DNA from: Azospirillum agricola
GTDB lineage: Bacteria > Pseudomonadota > Alphaproteobacteria > Azospirillales > Azospirillaceae
Length of the DNA: 64,000 bases
Assembly (NCBI RefSeq): GCF_017876095.1
Contig: NZ_JAGINM010000011.1
Span: forward strand, 62,001 to 126,000
Direction of reading: 5' to 3'
Below the pieces are notes generated by a model that worked only from the letters and a program-made list of their open reading frames with translations, was not told where the DNA came from and searched no databases. Shown here piece by piece: positions 55,456 to 64,000 of the stretch; position 1 is the first letter of the stretch, and each line of letters starts with the position of its first letter. Position numbers and translations under genes: made by a program.

Positions 55456-56811
55456 TCAGGCCACGTGCGCGTAGCGCGCGGCGCCATGGCTGCCCAGCGC
55501 GACGTAGGCGGTGCCCTCCGGCAGGTCGACGTCGCGGCTGTTGAAGTTGTTCCAGAAATCGTAGATCACCCCCGGCCGGTCCATCCGCCCCGCCAGATCG
55601 GGCAGCGGCATCGAGGTGAAGACCGGGTGGTTGTTCAGGATGACGGCGAGGTTGGCGCCGCGCACCGCGTCGGCCATGTTGGCCGCCGGCTCCAGACCGA
55701 AGGAGCGGATGTCCTCGGGCCGCACCACCGCGTCGAAGCCGCGCAGGCGGGCGGTGGGGAAGCGCTGGCGCAGCTCGTCGAGCACCGGCTTGGCCATGGT
55801 GCCGCGCAGGTCGTCGGTCGCCGGCCGGCCCTTGAAGGCAAGCCCCATCAGGCTGATGGTCGGCTCCGCCGGGAAGCCCTGCATCGAGTGGGCGAGGCGG
55901 CCGAGGAAGTCGGCGACCTCGACCGGCTGGCTCTCGTTCACCCGGCGGCCGGCGGCGGTGATCGCCATCTCGACCCCGGCCTCGCGCGCCGCCTCGATCA
56001 GGATGTGGGGATCCTTCTCCAGGCAGGGGCCGCCGACCGGGCCGGGCAGCGGCAGGTTGGTGCGCGGGTAGCCGAGCTTGCCGGCGCGCGCCACCTCGAC
56101 CGCCGAGATCTCCATGGCGTTGCACAGCTTGGCGATCTCGTTGGAAAAGGCGAAGGTGACGTCGCGGTAGGTGTTGTCGACCAGCTTGATCAGCTCGGCC
56201 GTCTCCAGCGTCGAGACCTTGACCGTCGTCGGCGTCAGGAAGCCGAAAATCTGGGCGGCGCGGGTCGCCACCTCCAGGCTCTCGGCCCCGATGATCTGCG
56301 GAAGCTGGTTCAGCTCGACCAGCGCCTGTCCCTCCAGCGTGCGTTCCGGGCAGAAGGCGATGTCGAATTGCTTGCCGGTGGCGCGCAGGATCGGCGCCAC
56401 CACGTTGCGGGTCGTCCCCAGCTTCACGGTGGAGCGCAGGATGACCAGATCGCCGTCGTGCAGGCAGTCGGCGACCTGCCGGGTCGCCGCCTCGATCATG
56501 TCGGTGCGGACCTGGCCGTTCTTTCCGAGCGGCGTGCCGACCGTGATGATGAAGACGCTGGCGGCGTCGCAGCCGTCGTGCGACTGGCTGAAGGTGAAGC
56601 GGCCGCGCGCCATCACGTGGCGCAGCTTTTCGGTCAGGCCGGGTTCGTAGAAGTGGGGATCGCCGTTGCCGAGCTTGTCGAGCACGTCGCGGCGCACCTC
56701 GACCCCATGCACCCGGAACCCGGCGTCGGCCATCGCCACGGCCAGCGTCAGCCCGACATAGCCAAGGCCGAGGACGCAGACATTGCGGTCGGAAAAACTG
56801 TTGGGAAGCAT
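55456..56811 (-). CDS. UDP-N-acetyl-mannosamine/UDP-glucose-type dehydrogenase
   Basis: A 451-residue NAD-dependent sugar dehydrogenase making a uronic acid nucleotide. It has NVCVLGLGYVGLTLAVAMAD at the N-terminus, FCPERTLEGQALVELNQLPQ near 180, and catalytic Cys in GPVGGPCLEKDPHIL near 262. The PERT.EG..L.EL..LPQ pattern favours the WecC/UDP-HexNAc class over UDP-glucose dehydrogenase. The ATG at 56811 begins the conserved region; the frame stays open upstream to 56943. Confidence 0.9.
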   Translation of the reverse strand: MLPNSFSDRNVCVLGLGYVGLTLAVAMADAGFRVHGVEVRRDVLDKLGNGDPHFYEPGLTEKLRHVMARGRFTFSQSHDGCDAASVFIITVGTPLGKNGQVRTDMIEAATRQVADCLHDGDLVILRSTVKLGTTRNVVAPILRATGKQFDIAFCPERTLEGQALVELNQLPQIIGAESLEVATRAAQIFGFLTPTTVKVSTLETAELIKLVDNTYRDVTFAFSNEIAKLCNAMEISAVEVARAGKLGYPRTNLPLPGPVGGPCLEKDPHILIEAAREAGVEMAITAAGRRVNESQPVEVADFLGRLAHSMQGFPAEPTISLMGLAFKGRPATDDLRGTMAKPVLDELRQRFPTARLRGFDAVVRPEDIRSFGLEPAANMADAVRGANLAVILNNHPVFTSMPLPDLAGRMDRPGVIYDFWNNFNSRDVDLPEGTAYVALGSHGAARYAHVA

Positions 56812-57089
56812 CGTCGCTCCTGCCGTTGCGGGAAGGCCCGCCGTCGCCGGTGAGCCATGGTCGGTCGAGAGGGGATATACGCTTCGGAAATAGTTCAAAG
56901 ATGAAATTTCGCCATTCGAGCGATGACCTTCCTCATCGAACATGGTGCAGCGCGAAATGTTCCAGAAAACCTAGGCGCTTGAGAAGCCTATGATTGCTGA
57001 GCCATCTGGAGTTATTGGAGTTAACACCGGCCGAACACGAATGAATGCTTGGGATGACGAACCGTCACTTTCGAACGTGGTAATCGGGA

Positions 57090-58535
57090 TCATGCGACGA
57101 CCCCCGTCAGGCGGCGCAACCGGGTTGGCTGCACGAGGCCCGTCAGCAGCGTCGCCGCCGTGAAGACACCGACCACCACGGCGCCGCCGGCCAGGAAATC
57201 GACGATGGCCGGTGCCTTCTCCAACAGCGGGGAGGCGAAACGTTGCAGCGCCAGCGCCGCCGCGATGGCCAGCCCGCCGCACAGCGCCGCACGCGCGGCG
57301 AGCCGGCCATACAGCTCGCCCACCACCTTGCGGTGCAGCCAGGCGATGGCGACGGTCGCCGCCAGCTCGGCGGTCAGGGTCGCCATGGCGGCGCCCTGGA
57401 TGCCGTAGCGGGGGATCCACCAGACGTTCAGCACGGCGTTCAGCGCGCCGCCGGCCAGCATGGCGATCATGTAGCCGGTCTGCCGGTGCCAGACGAGCAG
57501 CGGGTTGCCGAGGATCATGTTCGCGTAGACCACCGCCGACGCCACCATCAGGATGCGCAGCGGCAGGGCCGCCGGGTCGTAGGCGCCGCCGAACAGCGTC
57601 GCCAGGATCGACGGCGCCAGCGCCAGCCCGCCGGCCACCACCAGCGCGCCGACGGTCAGCATCACGGTGGCGTAGGCGCGCATCCGCTCGCGCATGTGGT
57701 CGAGGTCGCCGTGGGACGCGGCGAGCTGCGGCAGGAAGGCGTTCATCACGATGTTGCCGGCGAGGTTGGCCAGCGTCTGCACCTTCACCGCGGCGCTGTA
57801 CCAGCCGACCTCGGCGTGGGGCGCCATGAATCCCAGCATGACGACGTCGAGATGGGTGAAGATCGCCCAGGCGAAGACGCCGACCGCCATCGGAGTCGCC
57901 GCCGTCAGGATCTCCCGCCACACCCTCAGGTCGATGCGCGGGCGCAAGCGACCGAAGTCGCGGCGGAAGCGGCCGATCATGATCAGCGCGTTGACGGTGA
58001 TCGCCCCGCCGGTGATGGCGGCGGCGACGATCGCGTCGTCGGGCCCGCGCACCAGCAGGAACACCAGCAGCATCGAGCCGATCGAGGTGCCGATCTCGCG
58101 GGTCGCGATGACCCCCATCCGCTCCGTCGCCTGATAGACGAAGTCGAGCACCAGCGCGTTGCCGAGAAGCTGGACCGCCTGCACCAGCAGCACCGCCTTG
58201 ACCGCCATCGGCTTGTCGAGCGACAGCACGAAGGCGGCGTAGAGCGCGCCGACCACCAGCGCCAGCACGGTGCGCAGCGTCAGCACATGCTCCGACAGCG
58301 GGCCGGCCTCGTCGCGGTCGCGGGCGATCTCGCGGACGGCGTAGGTGGACAGCCCCAGATTGACGAACAGCGCCGCGTAGGCCATCAGCGAGGTGCCGAA
58401 CCCCAGCACGCCGAAGCTGTCCGGACCCAGCACGCGGGCGGTCCAGGCCGCGGTGACGAGTCCGCTCGCCATCGTCGCGGCCTTGGCGGCGGCCAGGGCG
58501 CGGATGTTCTGGAAGATGCGGCGTCCGGCGGTCAT
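57090..58535 (-). CDS. Oligosaccharide flippase (Wzx-like)
   Basis: A 481-residue MATE/MVF-like protein with about 12-14 helices. The N-terminus ALAAAKAATMASGLVTAAWT and ARVLGPDSFGVLGFG follows the Wzx/polysaccharide-biosynthesis pattern, as does GWYSAAVKVQTLANLAGNIV near 250. It should flip lipid-linked repeat units across the inner membrane for the Wzy-like polymerase. The ATG at 58535 is chosen; sequence upstream is repeat DNA. A 278-base gap separates it from the dehydrogenase gene. Confidence 0.9.
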   Translation of the reverse strand: MTAGRRIFQNIRALAAAKAATMASGLVTAAWTARVLGPDSFGVLGFGTSLMAYAALFVNLGLSTYAVREIARDRDEAGPLSEHVLTLRTVLALVVGALYAAFVLSLDKPMAVKAVLLVQAVQLLGNALVLDFVYQATERMGVIATREIGTSIGSMLLVFLLVRGPDDAIVAAAITGGAITVNALIMIGRFRRDFGRLRPRIDLRVWREILTAATPMAVGVFAWAIFTHLDVVMLGFMAPHAEVGWYSAAVKVQTLANLAGNIVMNAFLPQLAASHGDLDHMRERMRAYATVMLTVGALVVAGGLALAPSILATLFGGAYDPAALPLRILMVASAVVYANMILGNPLLVWHRQTGYMIAMLAGGALNAVLNVWWIPRYGIQGAAMATLTAELAATVAIAWLHRKVVGELYGRLAARAALCGGLAIAAALALQRFASPLLEKAPAIVDFLAGGAVVVGVFTAATLLTGLVQPTRLRRLTGVVA

Positions 58536-58628
58536 GCGAAGCTTTCCGGTGGTTTTCAGGCTCGTCCTGTCGGCGCGGCGACACCGGTCCCGATCCGGGA
58601 CCCCCTCTCCCCATAGGCGCTGACGTTG

Positions 58629-58780
58629 CCCTCTCCCCCCTGGGGAGAGGGTTGGGTGAGGGGGACGCGTTGCGTGCCGTGAACCGGAAGCCATGGCTGA
58701 GCCATCGTCTTTTCCGGCCTCCGGCCGTAACGCCCCCTCACCGGCCCTGCGGGCCCCCCTCTCCCCGGAGGAGGAGAGGG
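58629..58780. repeat. Palindromic repeats between flippase and wzc-type genes
   Basis: Two hairpins: CCCTCTCCCC with GGGGAGAGGG (58629-58651), and a second near 58732-58780 with CCCTCTCCCC and GGAGGAGAGGG. They have the same G+C-rich style as the other intergenic repeats in this window. Confidence 0.6.
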
Positions 58781-58797
58781 TTAAGCCGGCGCCGACC

Positions 58798-61068
58798 TCA
58801 GTTCGCGTAGTAGCGCCGGTAGCCGTGGTAGCGTCCGCTGTCCGGGAACTCGTACTGGGCGTGGCGGCGGGTATCGACCTGGCTGAACAGCACGCCGACC
58901 ACCTCGCCGCCGGCCTCGACCAGTTCCTTCAGGCCGGCCATCGCGGTGCCGCGCTTGGTCAGGCCCCAGCGGACGATGAACACCGTCTGGTCGGCCAGCG
59001 CCGCCAGGAGCTTGCCCTCCGACACCGCCAGCACGGGCGGCGAATCGAGCACCACCCGGTCGTATTCCATCGACAGCCGCGTCAACAGCTGATGCATGCG
59101 CGACGACCCCAGCATGTCCTGCGGCAGGCTCGACCCATGGCCGGCGGCAATGAAGGCGAGCCCCGTCCGGGGATCCGTCTGGATGACCTCGTCCGGGGTG
59201 CAGGCGCCGGTCAGCACCTCGGTCAGGCCGCGCGGGTTGGCCAGGTCCAGCATGTCGTGCAGGCATTTCCGCCGCAGGTCGCAATCGATCAGGATGGTGC
59301 GCTGGCCGGCGTTGGCGCAGGTGCGGGCGAAGGCGGCGGCGACCGAGCTCTTCCCCTCGCCCGGCACCGACGAGCTGAACAGGATCACCTTCTGCCGCCC
59401 GTCCGGGTTGGCGAGCAGCAGCGAGGTGCGCAGGTTCTGCATCGATTCGGCGAAGGCCGAGACCGGCTTGTCGAGCACGTAGGAGGCGGGCGAGCCGCCG
59501 AAGCGCGGGATGCGCGGCACGATGCCCAGGCTGCGCACGCCGGTCGCCGTCTCGAACTGGTGCGGGCTGCGGAAGCCGCTGTCGGCCCGCTCGCGCAGCA
59601 TCGCCAGCAGCACGCCCAGCGTGCCCGACGCGATCAGCGCCAGCAGGATGATGACCTTGCGGTTGGGCTGCGACGGGTCGAGCGGGATCGCCGCCTCCGA
59701 CACGATGCGAGCATCGGGCTGCTGGATGTTGCCCTGCGAGGCGATCTCCTGCGAGCGGGTCAGCAGCGCCTCGTACATCGCCTGGGCGGTGCTGGCGTCG
59801 CGCTCCAGCGTGCGCAGGCCGACGGTGGACTGCTGCTGCTCGTTCTGCTTGGCCTCCAGCTGGTCGAGGCTCTGCTTCAGCCCGGCCTCGCGGCTCTTGG
59901 CCAGCTCGACCTCGTTGCCGAGGTTGGCGACGATCTTGGCGACGTCGGTCCTCATCTGGCCCTGGAGGTCGCGCAGTTCGCTCTGCAACGCCTGCAACGC
60001 CGGATGGCGGGAGCCGTAGCGGTTGCTGGCGTCGGCGATGCGGCGCTGGATGTCGACCTCGCGCTGGCGCAGCGACTGGATTAGCGGCGACCCCAGCACC
60101 TCGCCGACCGCCGACACGCCGCGCGGCGACTCGGCGAGCGCCGTCACCTCGCGCAGCCGGGCCTCGGCCTCCTGCCGCTTGGTGCGGGCCAGCATGTAGT
60201 CGGTGTTGAGGGCGCCGAGCTGCTGCGTGACGACCGTGTTCTCACCGCTCGACGCGGTCAGGCCGTTCTGGGCGCGGTACTTCTCGACCGCGTCGCCGGT
60301 GGTCTGCGCCTCCTTGCGCAGATCGGCGATGCGCTCCTCCAGCCAGCGGGTGGCGCGCTGCGACGCCTTGAACTTCTCGTCGAGCTGGTCGACGAGGTAC
60401 AGCTCGGCCATCGTGTTGGCGACCAGCGACGCCTTGCGCGGATCCTCGCTGTCGAAGCTGACGGCGATGACGTAGGAGCGGCCCTGCGGGCGCACCGCGA
60501 CGTTGTCGAGCACCGCGTTGACCACGGCGGTGGTCTGGTTGCGGGCGGTTTCCTCCGGCGACAGCGGCAGGTCGCTGCGGGTGCCGCGCAGGGCGTCGAT
60601 CCACCCGGCGGGAATCCAGTTTCGCGGGTTGAGCGCCGCCCAGAAGCCGGTCGGCTCGGGCCGCAGCGAGGCGTTGAACTCGGGATCGTTCATCAGCCCC
60701 AGCCGCTTGACCACCTTCTCGGCGAAGGCCGGCGATTTCAGGATCGCCACCTCGCTTTGCAGGGCGCTGATGTCGGGGTTCATGTCGGACATCACGTCCT
60801 GGAAGTTCAGGACGGTGTTCTTGCGGTGCTCCACCATGATCAGGGTTTCGGCGGTGTAGAGCGGCGTCATCCGCAGCGCCACCAGCGCCGCCAGGCCGGT
60901 GCCCAGCACGATCGCGGTGCCGATCAGAAGCTTGTGGCGCCTCAGCAGGCCGGTGGTCCGGCGCACCGCGGTGGCGGCGCTGGCCGACAGGTCGAGCGAC
61001 ACGGAGCCGGCGTTTCGTCGTCCGACCGGCTGGTGAGGCGGCTGTTCCTGGATGTCCTGGGTCGCCAA
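58798..61068 (-). CDS. Wzc-type polysaccharide co-polymerase / tyrosine autokinase
   Basis: A 756-residue inner-membrane protein controlling exopolysaccharide chain length and export. The N-terminal Wzz domain has TM1 LLIGTAIVLGTGLAALVALR and MTPLYTAETLIMVEHRKN. Long coiled-coil segments span about 240-440, and TM2 is KVIILLALIASGTLGVLLAM. The BY-kinase domain has Walker A SSVPGEGKSSVAAAFA, Walker A' ILIDCDLRRK and Walker B VVLDSPPVL. The C-terminal tail YEFPDSGRYHGYRRYYAN carries five tyrosines for autophosphorylation. I start at TTG 61068 because AGGAGG lies 6 bases before it; an ATG at 61158 has no ribosome site. Confidence 0.9.
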   Translation of the reverse strand: MATQDIQEQPPHQPVGRRNAGSVSLDLSASAATAVRRTTGLLRRHKLLIGTAIVLGTGLAALVALRMTPLYTAETLIMVEHRKNTVLNFQDVMSDMNPDISALQSEVAILKSPAFAEKVVKRLGLMNDPEFNASLRPEPTGFWAALNPRNWIPAGWIDALRGTRSDLPLSPEETARNQTTAVVNAVLDNVAVRPQGRSYVIAVSFDSEDPRKASLVANTMAELYLVDQLDEKFKASQRATRWLEERIADLRKEAQTTGDAVEKYRAQNGLTASSGENTVVTQQLGALNTDYMLARTKRQEAEARLREVTALAESPRGVSAVGEVLGSPLIQSLRQREVDIQRRIADASNRYGSRHPALQALQSELRDLQGQMRTDVAKIVANLGNEVELAKSREAGLKQSLDQLEAKQNEQQQSTVGLRTLERDASTAQAMYEALLTRSQEIASQGNIQQPDARIVSEAAIPLDPSQPNRKVIILLALIASGTLGVLLAMLRERADSGFRSPHQFETATGVRSLGIVPRIPRFGGSPASYVLDKPVSAFAESMQNLRTSLLLANPDGRQKVILFSSSVPGEGKSSVAAAFARTCANAGQRTILIDCDLRRKCLHDMLDLANPRGLTEVLTGACTPDEVIQTDPRTGLAFIAAGHGSSLPQDMLGSSRMHQLLTRLSMEYDRVVLDSPPVLAVSEGKLLAALADQTVFIVRWGLTKRGTAMAGLKELVEAGGEVVGVLFSQVDTRRHAQYEFPDSGRYHGYRRYYAN

Positions 61069-61074
61069 AGGGAT

Positions 61075-61080
61075 CCTCCT
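61075..61080 (-). promoter_or_regulatory. Ribosome binding site fixing a TTG start
   Basis: A full AGGAGG on the minus strand, six bases before TTG at 61066-61068. It decides the start of the wzc-type gene. Confidence 0.7.
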
Positions 61081-61521
61081 CGCATAGCGGCCAACGGGCG
61101 GGGCAACCGGCGCCGGGGCGCTGACCGGTCCGAAGGGACGGGCCATAGGACCGGCCATGCGCCCGACACCCTGTGGGCAGGGTCGGCGGTTCGTCCGGTT
61201 GCCTGAAACGCAGTGTTAGGCCAGCCGTTGCATAGGCCGACCAGTGCATGCGGCGAGGTCGGGGCGCGGCCTGGGTAGCCTCCCTGCCCCTATTGCGTAC
61301 AGGGCGGGCGGTTTCTCCGGTTGGCGGCGATAAGGGGGTTCTTCGAAAGGAGAGGTTGGAGCGCTCGTCCGAACGGACGAAGGAAGAAGGGAGCGGGATC
61401 AGCGGTGGCGATGGCGTGCCGGCGGCGGTCCCACGCGATTGTCGGCTCTCCGCATGGCTGGGCTGCGGTGTGGGCGCGGCGAGGCAATTTCCTTAGAGAT
61501 CTTATCATCAGAAACGCAAAC

Positions 61522-61549
61522 GGCCCGCCCCCGGTTCCGGGGACGGGCC
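61522..61549 (-). terminator. Hairpin after regA
   Basis: A 13-bp stem with one mismatch (GGCCCGTCCCCGG with CCGGGGGCGGGCC) and a two-base apex, 32 bases past the regA stop codon. A weak GTTTGCGTTT run follows on the minus strand. Confidence 0.65.
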
Positions 61550-61580
61550 ATCGGTTTCGCGGCGCCGTGGCGTCGGGAGA

Positions 61581-62177
61581 TCAGGCGCGTGGGGCGTGCT
61601 TGTTCAGGATGCGCTGGAGGGTCCGGCGGTGCATCTTCAGCCGGCGGGCGGTCTCCGACACGTTGCGGTCGCACTGCTCGAAGACACGCTGGATGTGCTC
61701 CCAGCGCACGCGGTCGGCCGACATCGGGTTGTCGGGCGGCTGGGGCAGGGGGCGCCCGTCGGCCAGCAGCGCCGATTCGACGGCGTCGGCGTCGGCCGGC
61801 TTGGGCAGGTAGTCGACCGCGCCGGCCTTCACCGCCGCCACCGCCGTGGCGATGTTGCCGTAGCCGGTCAGCATGACGATGCGGGCGTCGGGCCGCGCGT
61901 CGCGCAGCGCCGCCACCACGTCCAGCCCGCTGCCGTCGCCCAGCCGCAGGTCGACCACGGCGAAGGCGGGAGCCGATTCCTGGGCCACCTCGATGCCGAG
62001 CTGGACGCTGTCCACGGCGACGACGTTGAATCCGCGCTTCTCCATCGCGCGGGCCAGCCGCGTGCGGAAGGGGGCGTCGTCGTCCACGATCAGGAGGCTG
62101 CGGGTCACGTCGCCGGTGAAGGTGAGCTTGACGGCTTCGCCCGACAGCAGCTCGTCGGAAATCTTGACGTTGTCCAC
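61581..62177 (-). CDS. regA: Redox response regulator RegA/PrrA/ActR
   Basis: A 198-residue regulator. The receiver has LLIVDDDAPFRTRLARAMEK, phospho-acceptor Asp in FAVVDLRLGDGSG and Lys in VDYLPKP. The C-terminal Fis-type helix-turn-helix RVRWEHIQRVFEQCDRNVSE followed by TARRLKMHRRTLQRIL is nearly invariant in RegA/PrrA/ActR. The group controls respiration, nitrogen and carbon genes in response to redox. The GTG start at 62177 has GAGGA six bases upstream and lies two bases after the regB stop. Confidence 0.93.
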   Translation of the reverse strand: MDNVKISDELLSGEAVKLTFTGDVTRSLLIVDDDAPFRTRLARAMEKRGFNVVAVDSVQLGIEVAQESAPAFAVVDLRLGDGSGLDVVAALRDARPDARIVMLTGYGNIATAVAAVKAGAVDYLPKPADADAVESALLADGRPLPQPPDNPMSADRVRWEHIQRVFEQCDRNVSETARRLKMHRRTLQRILNKHAPRA

Positions 62178-62179
62178 CG

Positions 62180-63499
62180 CTAGTCCTCTTTCCTGATGTT
62201 GATGCGTTTCCAGCGCACGGAGATCCGGGCGCCGCCGCCCTTGTTGTTTCCGTACATGACGGACGCCCCGGTCTTTTCCAGGAGCGTCTGCGCGATGAAG
62301 ATTCCCAGCCCCATGTGGCTGCCCTGGCCGGACCGCTCGCCGCGGACCGACAGGTAGGGCTCGCCGATCCGCCCCAGCAGATGCGGCGGGAAGCCGGGCC
62401 CGTCGTCCATCACCGTGACGGTGACGGCCGTCTTGTCCCAGGAGGCCGCGACCGTCACGCGCCGGCGCGCGAACTGGTGGGCGTTCTGGATGAAGTTGCC
62501 CAGCCCGTGGATGATCTCCGGGCTGCGGCGCAGCACCGGCTCCTCGGTGTCCCCGGCCGGATGGGGTTCGACGGCGAGCGTGACGTGGCCCAGCCGGTGC
62601 GGGCCGGCCGCCGCCTCGATCAGGGCGGTCAGCGGCAGCCGCTCGAACGGATCGCCGCCGTCGGCCTCGGGCTTGCGCGCCAGATCGGCGAGGATCTCGC
62701 GGCAGCGCATGACCTGGCTTTGCAGCAGCTCGACGTCCTCGCCGTAGGGGCTGTCGGCCGGCAGGTCGCGCGCCAGCTCCTTCGCCACCACGGCGATGGT
62801 GCCGAGCGGCGAGCCCAGCTCGTGCGCGGCGGCGGCGGCGAGCGCGCCCAGCGACGACAGCCGCTGCTCGCGCGCCAGCGCCACCTGCGAGGCGGCGAGC
62901 GCGTCGGCGAAGCGCCGCGCCTCGGCGGCGACGCGGAAGACGTAGCCGGCGATGAACACCGCCGAGACCGACAGCGACAGCCACACCCCGAAGGCGTAGA
63001 GCGGCGCCATGTTGCGCACCGGCTCCTCCCACGGCAGCGGGAAGTGCCACAGGGCCAGCGCGGTCAGGCAGAGCAGGTTCAGCCCGGTCAGCAGCACCGT
63101 GCTGTAGCGCGACAGGATGGCGGCCCCCACCGTCATCGGCGCCAGCAGCAGGATGGCGAAGGGGTTGGTCAGCCCGCCGGTCAGGTAGAGCAGCAGGGTG
63201 AGCTGAAGCATGTCGTAGCTGAGGTACAGCGCCGCGTCGCGGTCGGCCAGCCGCAGCCGCCCGCCGCCCTGGGCCATGGCGATGACGTTCAGCACCGCCG
63301 AGGCGCTGACGGCGGCCAGCACCGGCCCCAGCGGCAGCGGGAAGCCCAGCACCAGATCGACGAAGGCGACCGTCGCCATCTGGCCCGCCACCGCAACCCA
63401 GCGGATCAGGATCAGCGTGCGCAGGGTGATCCGCCCGTCGGGCTGGGTCCCTTGCGGTGGCGGCGCCATGGCCGGCAGGCTGGAGGCGAAGGCGATCAC
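62180..63499 (-). CDS. regB: Redox sensor histidine kinase RegB/PrrB/ActS
   Basis: A 439-residue membrane kinase. Six hydrophobic segments (about 25-190) include LTGGLTNPFAILLLAPM, the GGxxNPF quinone-binding signature. The kinase core has AAAAHELGSPLGTIAVV (phospho-His) and LLQSQVMRCREIL, whose Cys corresponds to the redox-active Cys of RegB. HATPase motifs are GLGNFIQNAHQFA, DDGPGF and MGLGIFIAQTL. I start at GTG 63499 (GGGGGA nearby); ATG at 63469 is an alternative. It forms an operon with regA. Confidence 0.92.
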   Translation of the reverse strand: MIAFASSLPAMAPPPQGTQPDGRITLRTLILIRWVAVAGQMATVAFVDLVLGFPLPLGPVLAAVSASAVLNVIAMAQGGGRLRLADRDAALYLSYDMLQLTLLLYLTGGLTNPFAILLLAPMTVGAAILSRYSTVLLTGLNLLCLTALALWHFPLPWEEPVRNMAPLYAFGVWLSLSVSAVFIAGYVFRVAAEARRFADALAASQVALAREQRLSSLGALAAAAAHELGSPLGTIAVVAKELARDLPADSPYGEDVELLQSQVMRCREILADLARKPEADGGDPFERLPLTALIEAAAGPHRLGHVTLAVEPHPAGDTEEPVLRRSPEIIHGLGNFIQNAHQFARRRVTVAASWDKTAVTVTVMDDGPGFPPHLLGRIGEPYLSVRGERSGQGSHMGLGIFIAQTLLEKTGASVMYGNNKGGGARISVRWKRINIRKED

Positions 63500-63613
63500 G
63501 ACGGCGTTCCCCCGGATAATCCCGATGTCGGCCGCGTGGTCCGCGGCTCTGGCGTTCTTGTGTCGCGGCTCCCGCCCTGGCGTTTCCACCGCGGGTGGCC
63601 ATATTCTGTGCCC

Positions 63614-64000
63614 ATGACCCAGCGCACCCCTTATCCCCGCGTCGCCGACACGCCCGACGCTCCGCCGGCCATCCCGGCCGCCATATCGGCCGCGGGGCTG
63701 ACCAAGCGCTTCCCGACGCCGGGCGGCGGTTCGGTGACGGCGGTCGACGCGCTGTCCTTCACCGTGGCGCGCGGCGGCGTGACCGGCCTGCTCGGCGGCA
63801 ACGGCGCGGGGAAGACGACGACCATCTCCATGCTGCTGGGGGTGCTGCTGCCGACGTCGGGCCGGGTGGAGATTCTCGGCGTCGACATGGCGCGCCACCG
63901 GCATGCCGTGCTTCCGCGCATGAACTTCTCCTCTCCCTACGTCGAACTGCCCCATCGGTTGACGGTGCGGGAGAACCTTACCGTCTATGGGCACCTCTAC
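63614..64000 (+). CDS. ABC transporter ATP-binding protein (partial, runs off the window)
   Basis: The first 129 residues of an ABC ATPase. Walker A is GLLGGNGAGKTTTISMLLGV near residue 60; the Q-loop region is replaced by MNFSSPYVELPHRLTVRENL, as in ABC-2-type exporters (NatA/CcmA-like). Walker B and signature motif lie beyond 64000. It is divergent from regB with about 114 bases between starts. Its substrate is unknown. Confidence 0.9.
   Translation, partial: MTQRTPYPRVADTPDAPPAIPAAISAAGLTKRFPTPGGGSVTAVDALSFTVARGGVTGLLGGNGAGKTTTISMLLGVLLPTSGRVEILGVDMARHRHAVLPRMNFSSPYVELPHRLTVRENLTVYGHLY

Larger units (their letters stand above)
61069..61580. other. Intergenic region without a recognised gene
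   Basis: About 500 bases between the wzc-type gene and regA. It should contain the EPS promoter, but I see no clear -35/-10 pair. The 61522-61549 hairpin lies at its regA end. Short open frames here look random. Confidence 0.55.

Noticed and set aside
56870..56910. TTGAAC and TATATC as a promoter for the dehydrogenase gene
   Set aside because: Spacing is about 13 bases, too short for a normal sigma-70 promoter.
56920..57089. Possible insertion-sequence remnant (AAGCCTATGATT..., short hairpin TAGGC/GCCTA) between dehydrogenase and flippase genes
   Set aside because: Only weak similarity to the 80-bp arms and no transposase-like frame; left as plain intergenic sequence.

Overview
The window is about 64 kb of very G+C-rich, gene-dense DNA. 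The gene set (regB/regA redox regulators, cobST cobaltochelatase next to a J-domain protein and bolA, napEDABC, PAS-type single-domain proteins, a receiver protein carrying the FGPDRRR motif) points to an alphaproteobacterium, most likely Azospirillum or a close relative. This is inference from gene content and style; no ribosomal RNA or tRNA gene was seen. Most of the stretch looks like ordinary chromosome (carB, greA, accA, aroB, aroK, xerD, ftsK-like, aceB).

Layout. 1-6.6 kb: a receiver/HPt-like protein, a small membrane protein, a PAS-like protein, then carB and greA on the plus strand with a strong terminator. 6.7-10.9 kb: a periplasmic nitrate reductase operon napEDABC on the minus strand, including a 49-residue napE, behind an FNR/FixK-type palindrome. 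11-21 kb: MgtC-like protein, a 7TM-DISM histidine kinase, a PPOX flavoprotein, DinB and DUF1801 proteins, a soluble FtsK-type translocase overlapping a PAS protein, msrA, a tail-anchored protein resembling sigma-70 region 1.1, a TrmH-type methyltransferase and a YqaA/DedA membrane protein.

21.3-25.4 kb is the most unusual locus: a lone 1370-residue protein with an apparent PD-(D/E)XK/Cap4-like N-terminus, a STAND-like P-loop NTPase centre and about 13 near-identical 35-residue W-rich repeats. This architecture fits a single-protein anti-phage sensor. 25.5-32.8 kb holds cobT and cobS, split by a GxxExxY gene that is bracketed by inverted CACGGAT repeats, then a J-domain protein, bolA, a ribbon-helix-helix protein, a DUF2889 protein, a CBS protein and a secreted SRPBCC protein.

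32.9-34.5 kb is a foreign-looking island: an AT-rich HNH-type nuclease/toxin gene with a proline-rich N-terminus, enclosed by two ~80-bp diverged inverted repeats. 34.5-45.2 kb returns to core genes: aroB/aroK, a small membrane protein, a secreted repeat protein and xerD, malate synthase, an EamA exporter, a methyltransferase, accA and a MAPEG protein.

45.2-61.1 kb is an exopolysaccharide locus, nearly all on the minus strand: a Wzc-type tyrosine autokinase, a Wzx-type flippase, UDP-sugar dehydrogenase, an epimerase, GDP-L-fucose synthase, four glycosyltransferases, a Wzy-like polymerase, and one plus-strand secreted parallel beta-helix protein. The window ends with regB-regA and the start of a divergent ABC transporter ATPase gene. 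G+C-rich palindromic repeats sit in several intergenic gaps.
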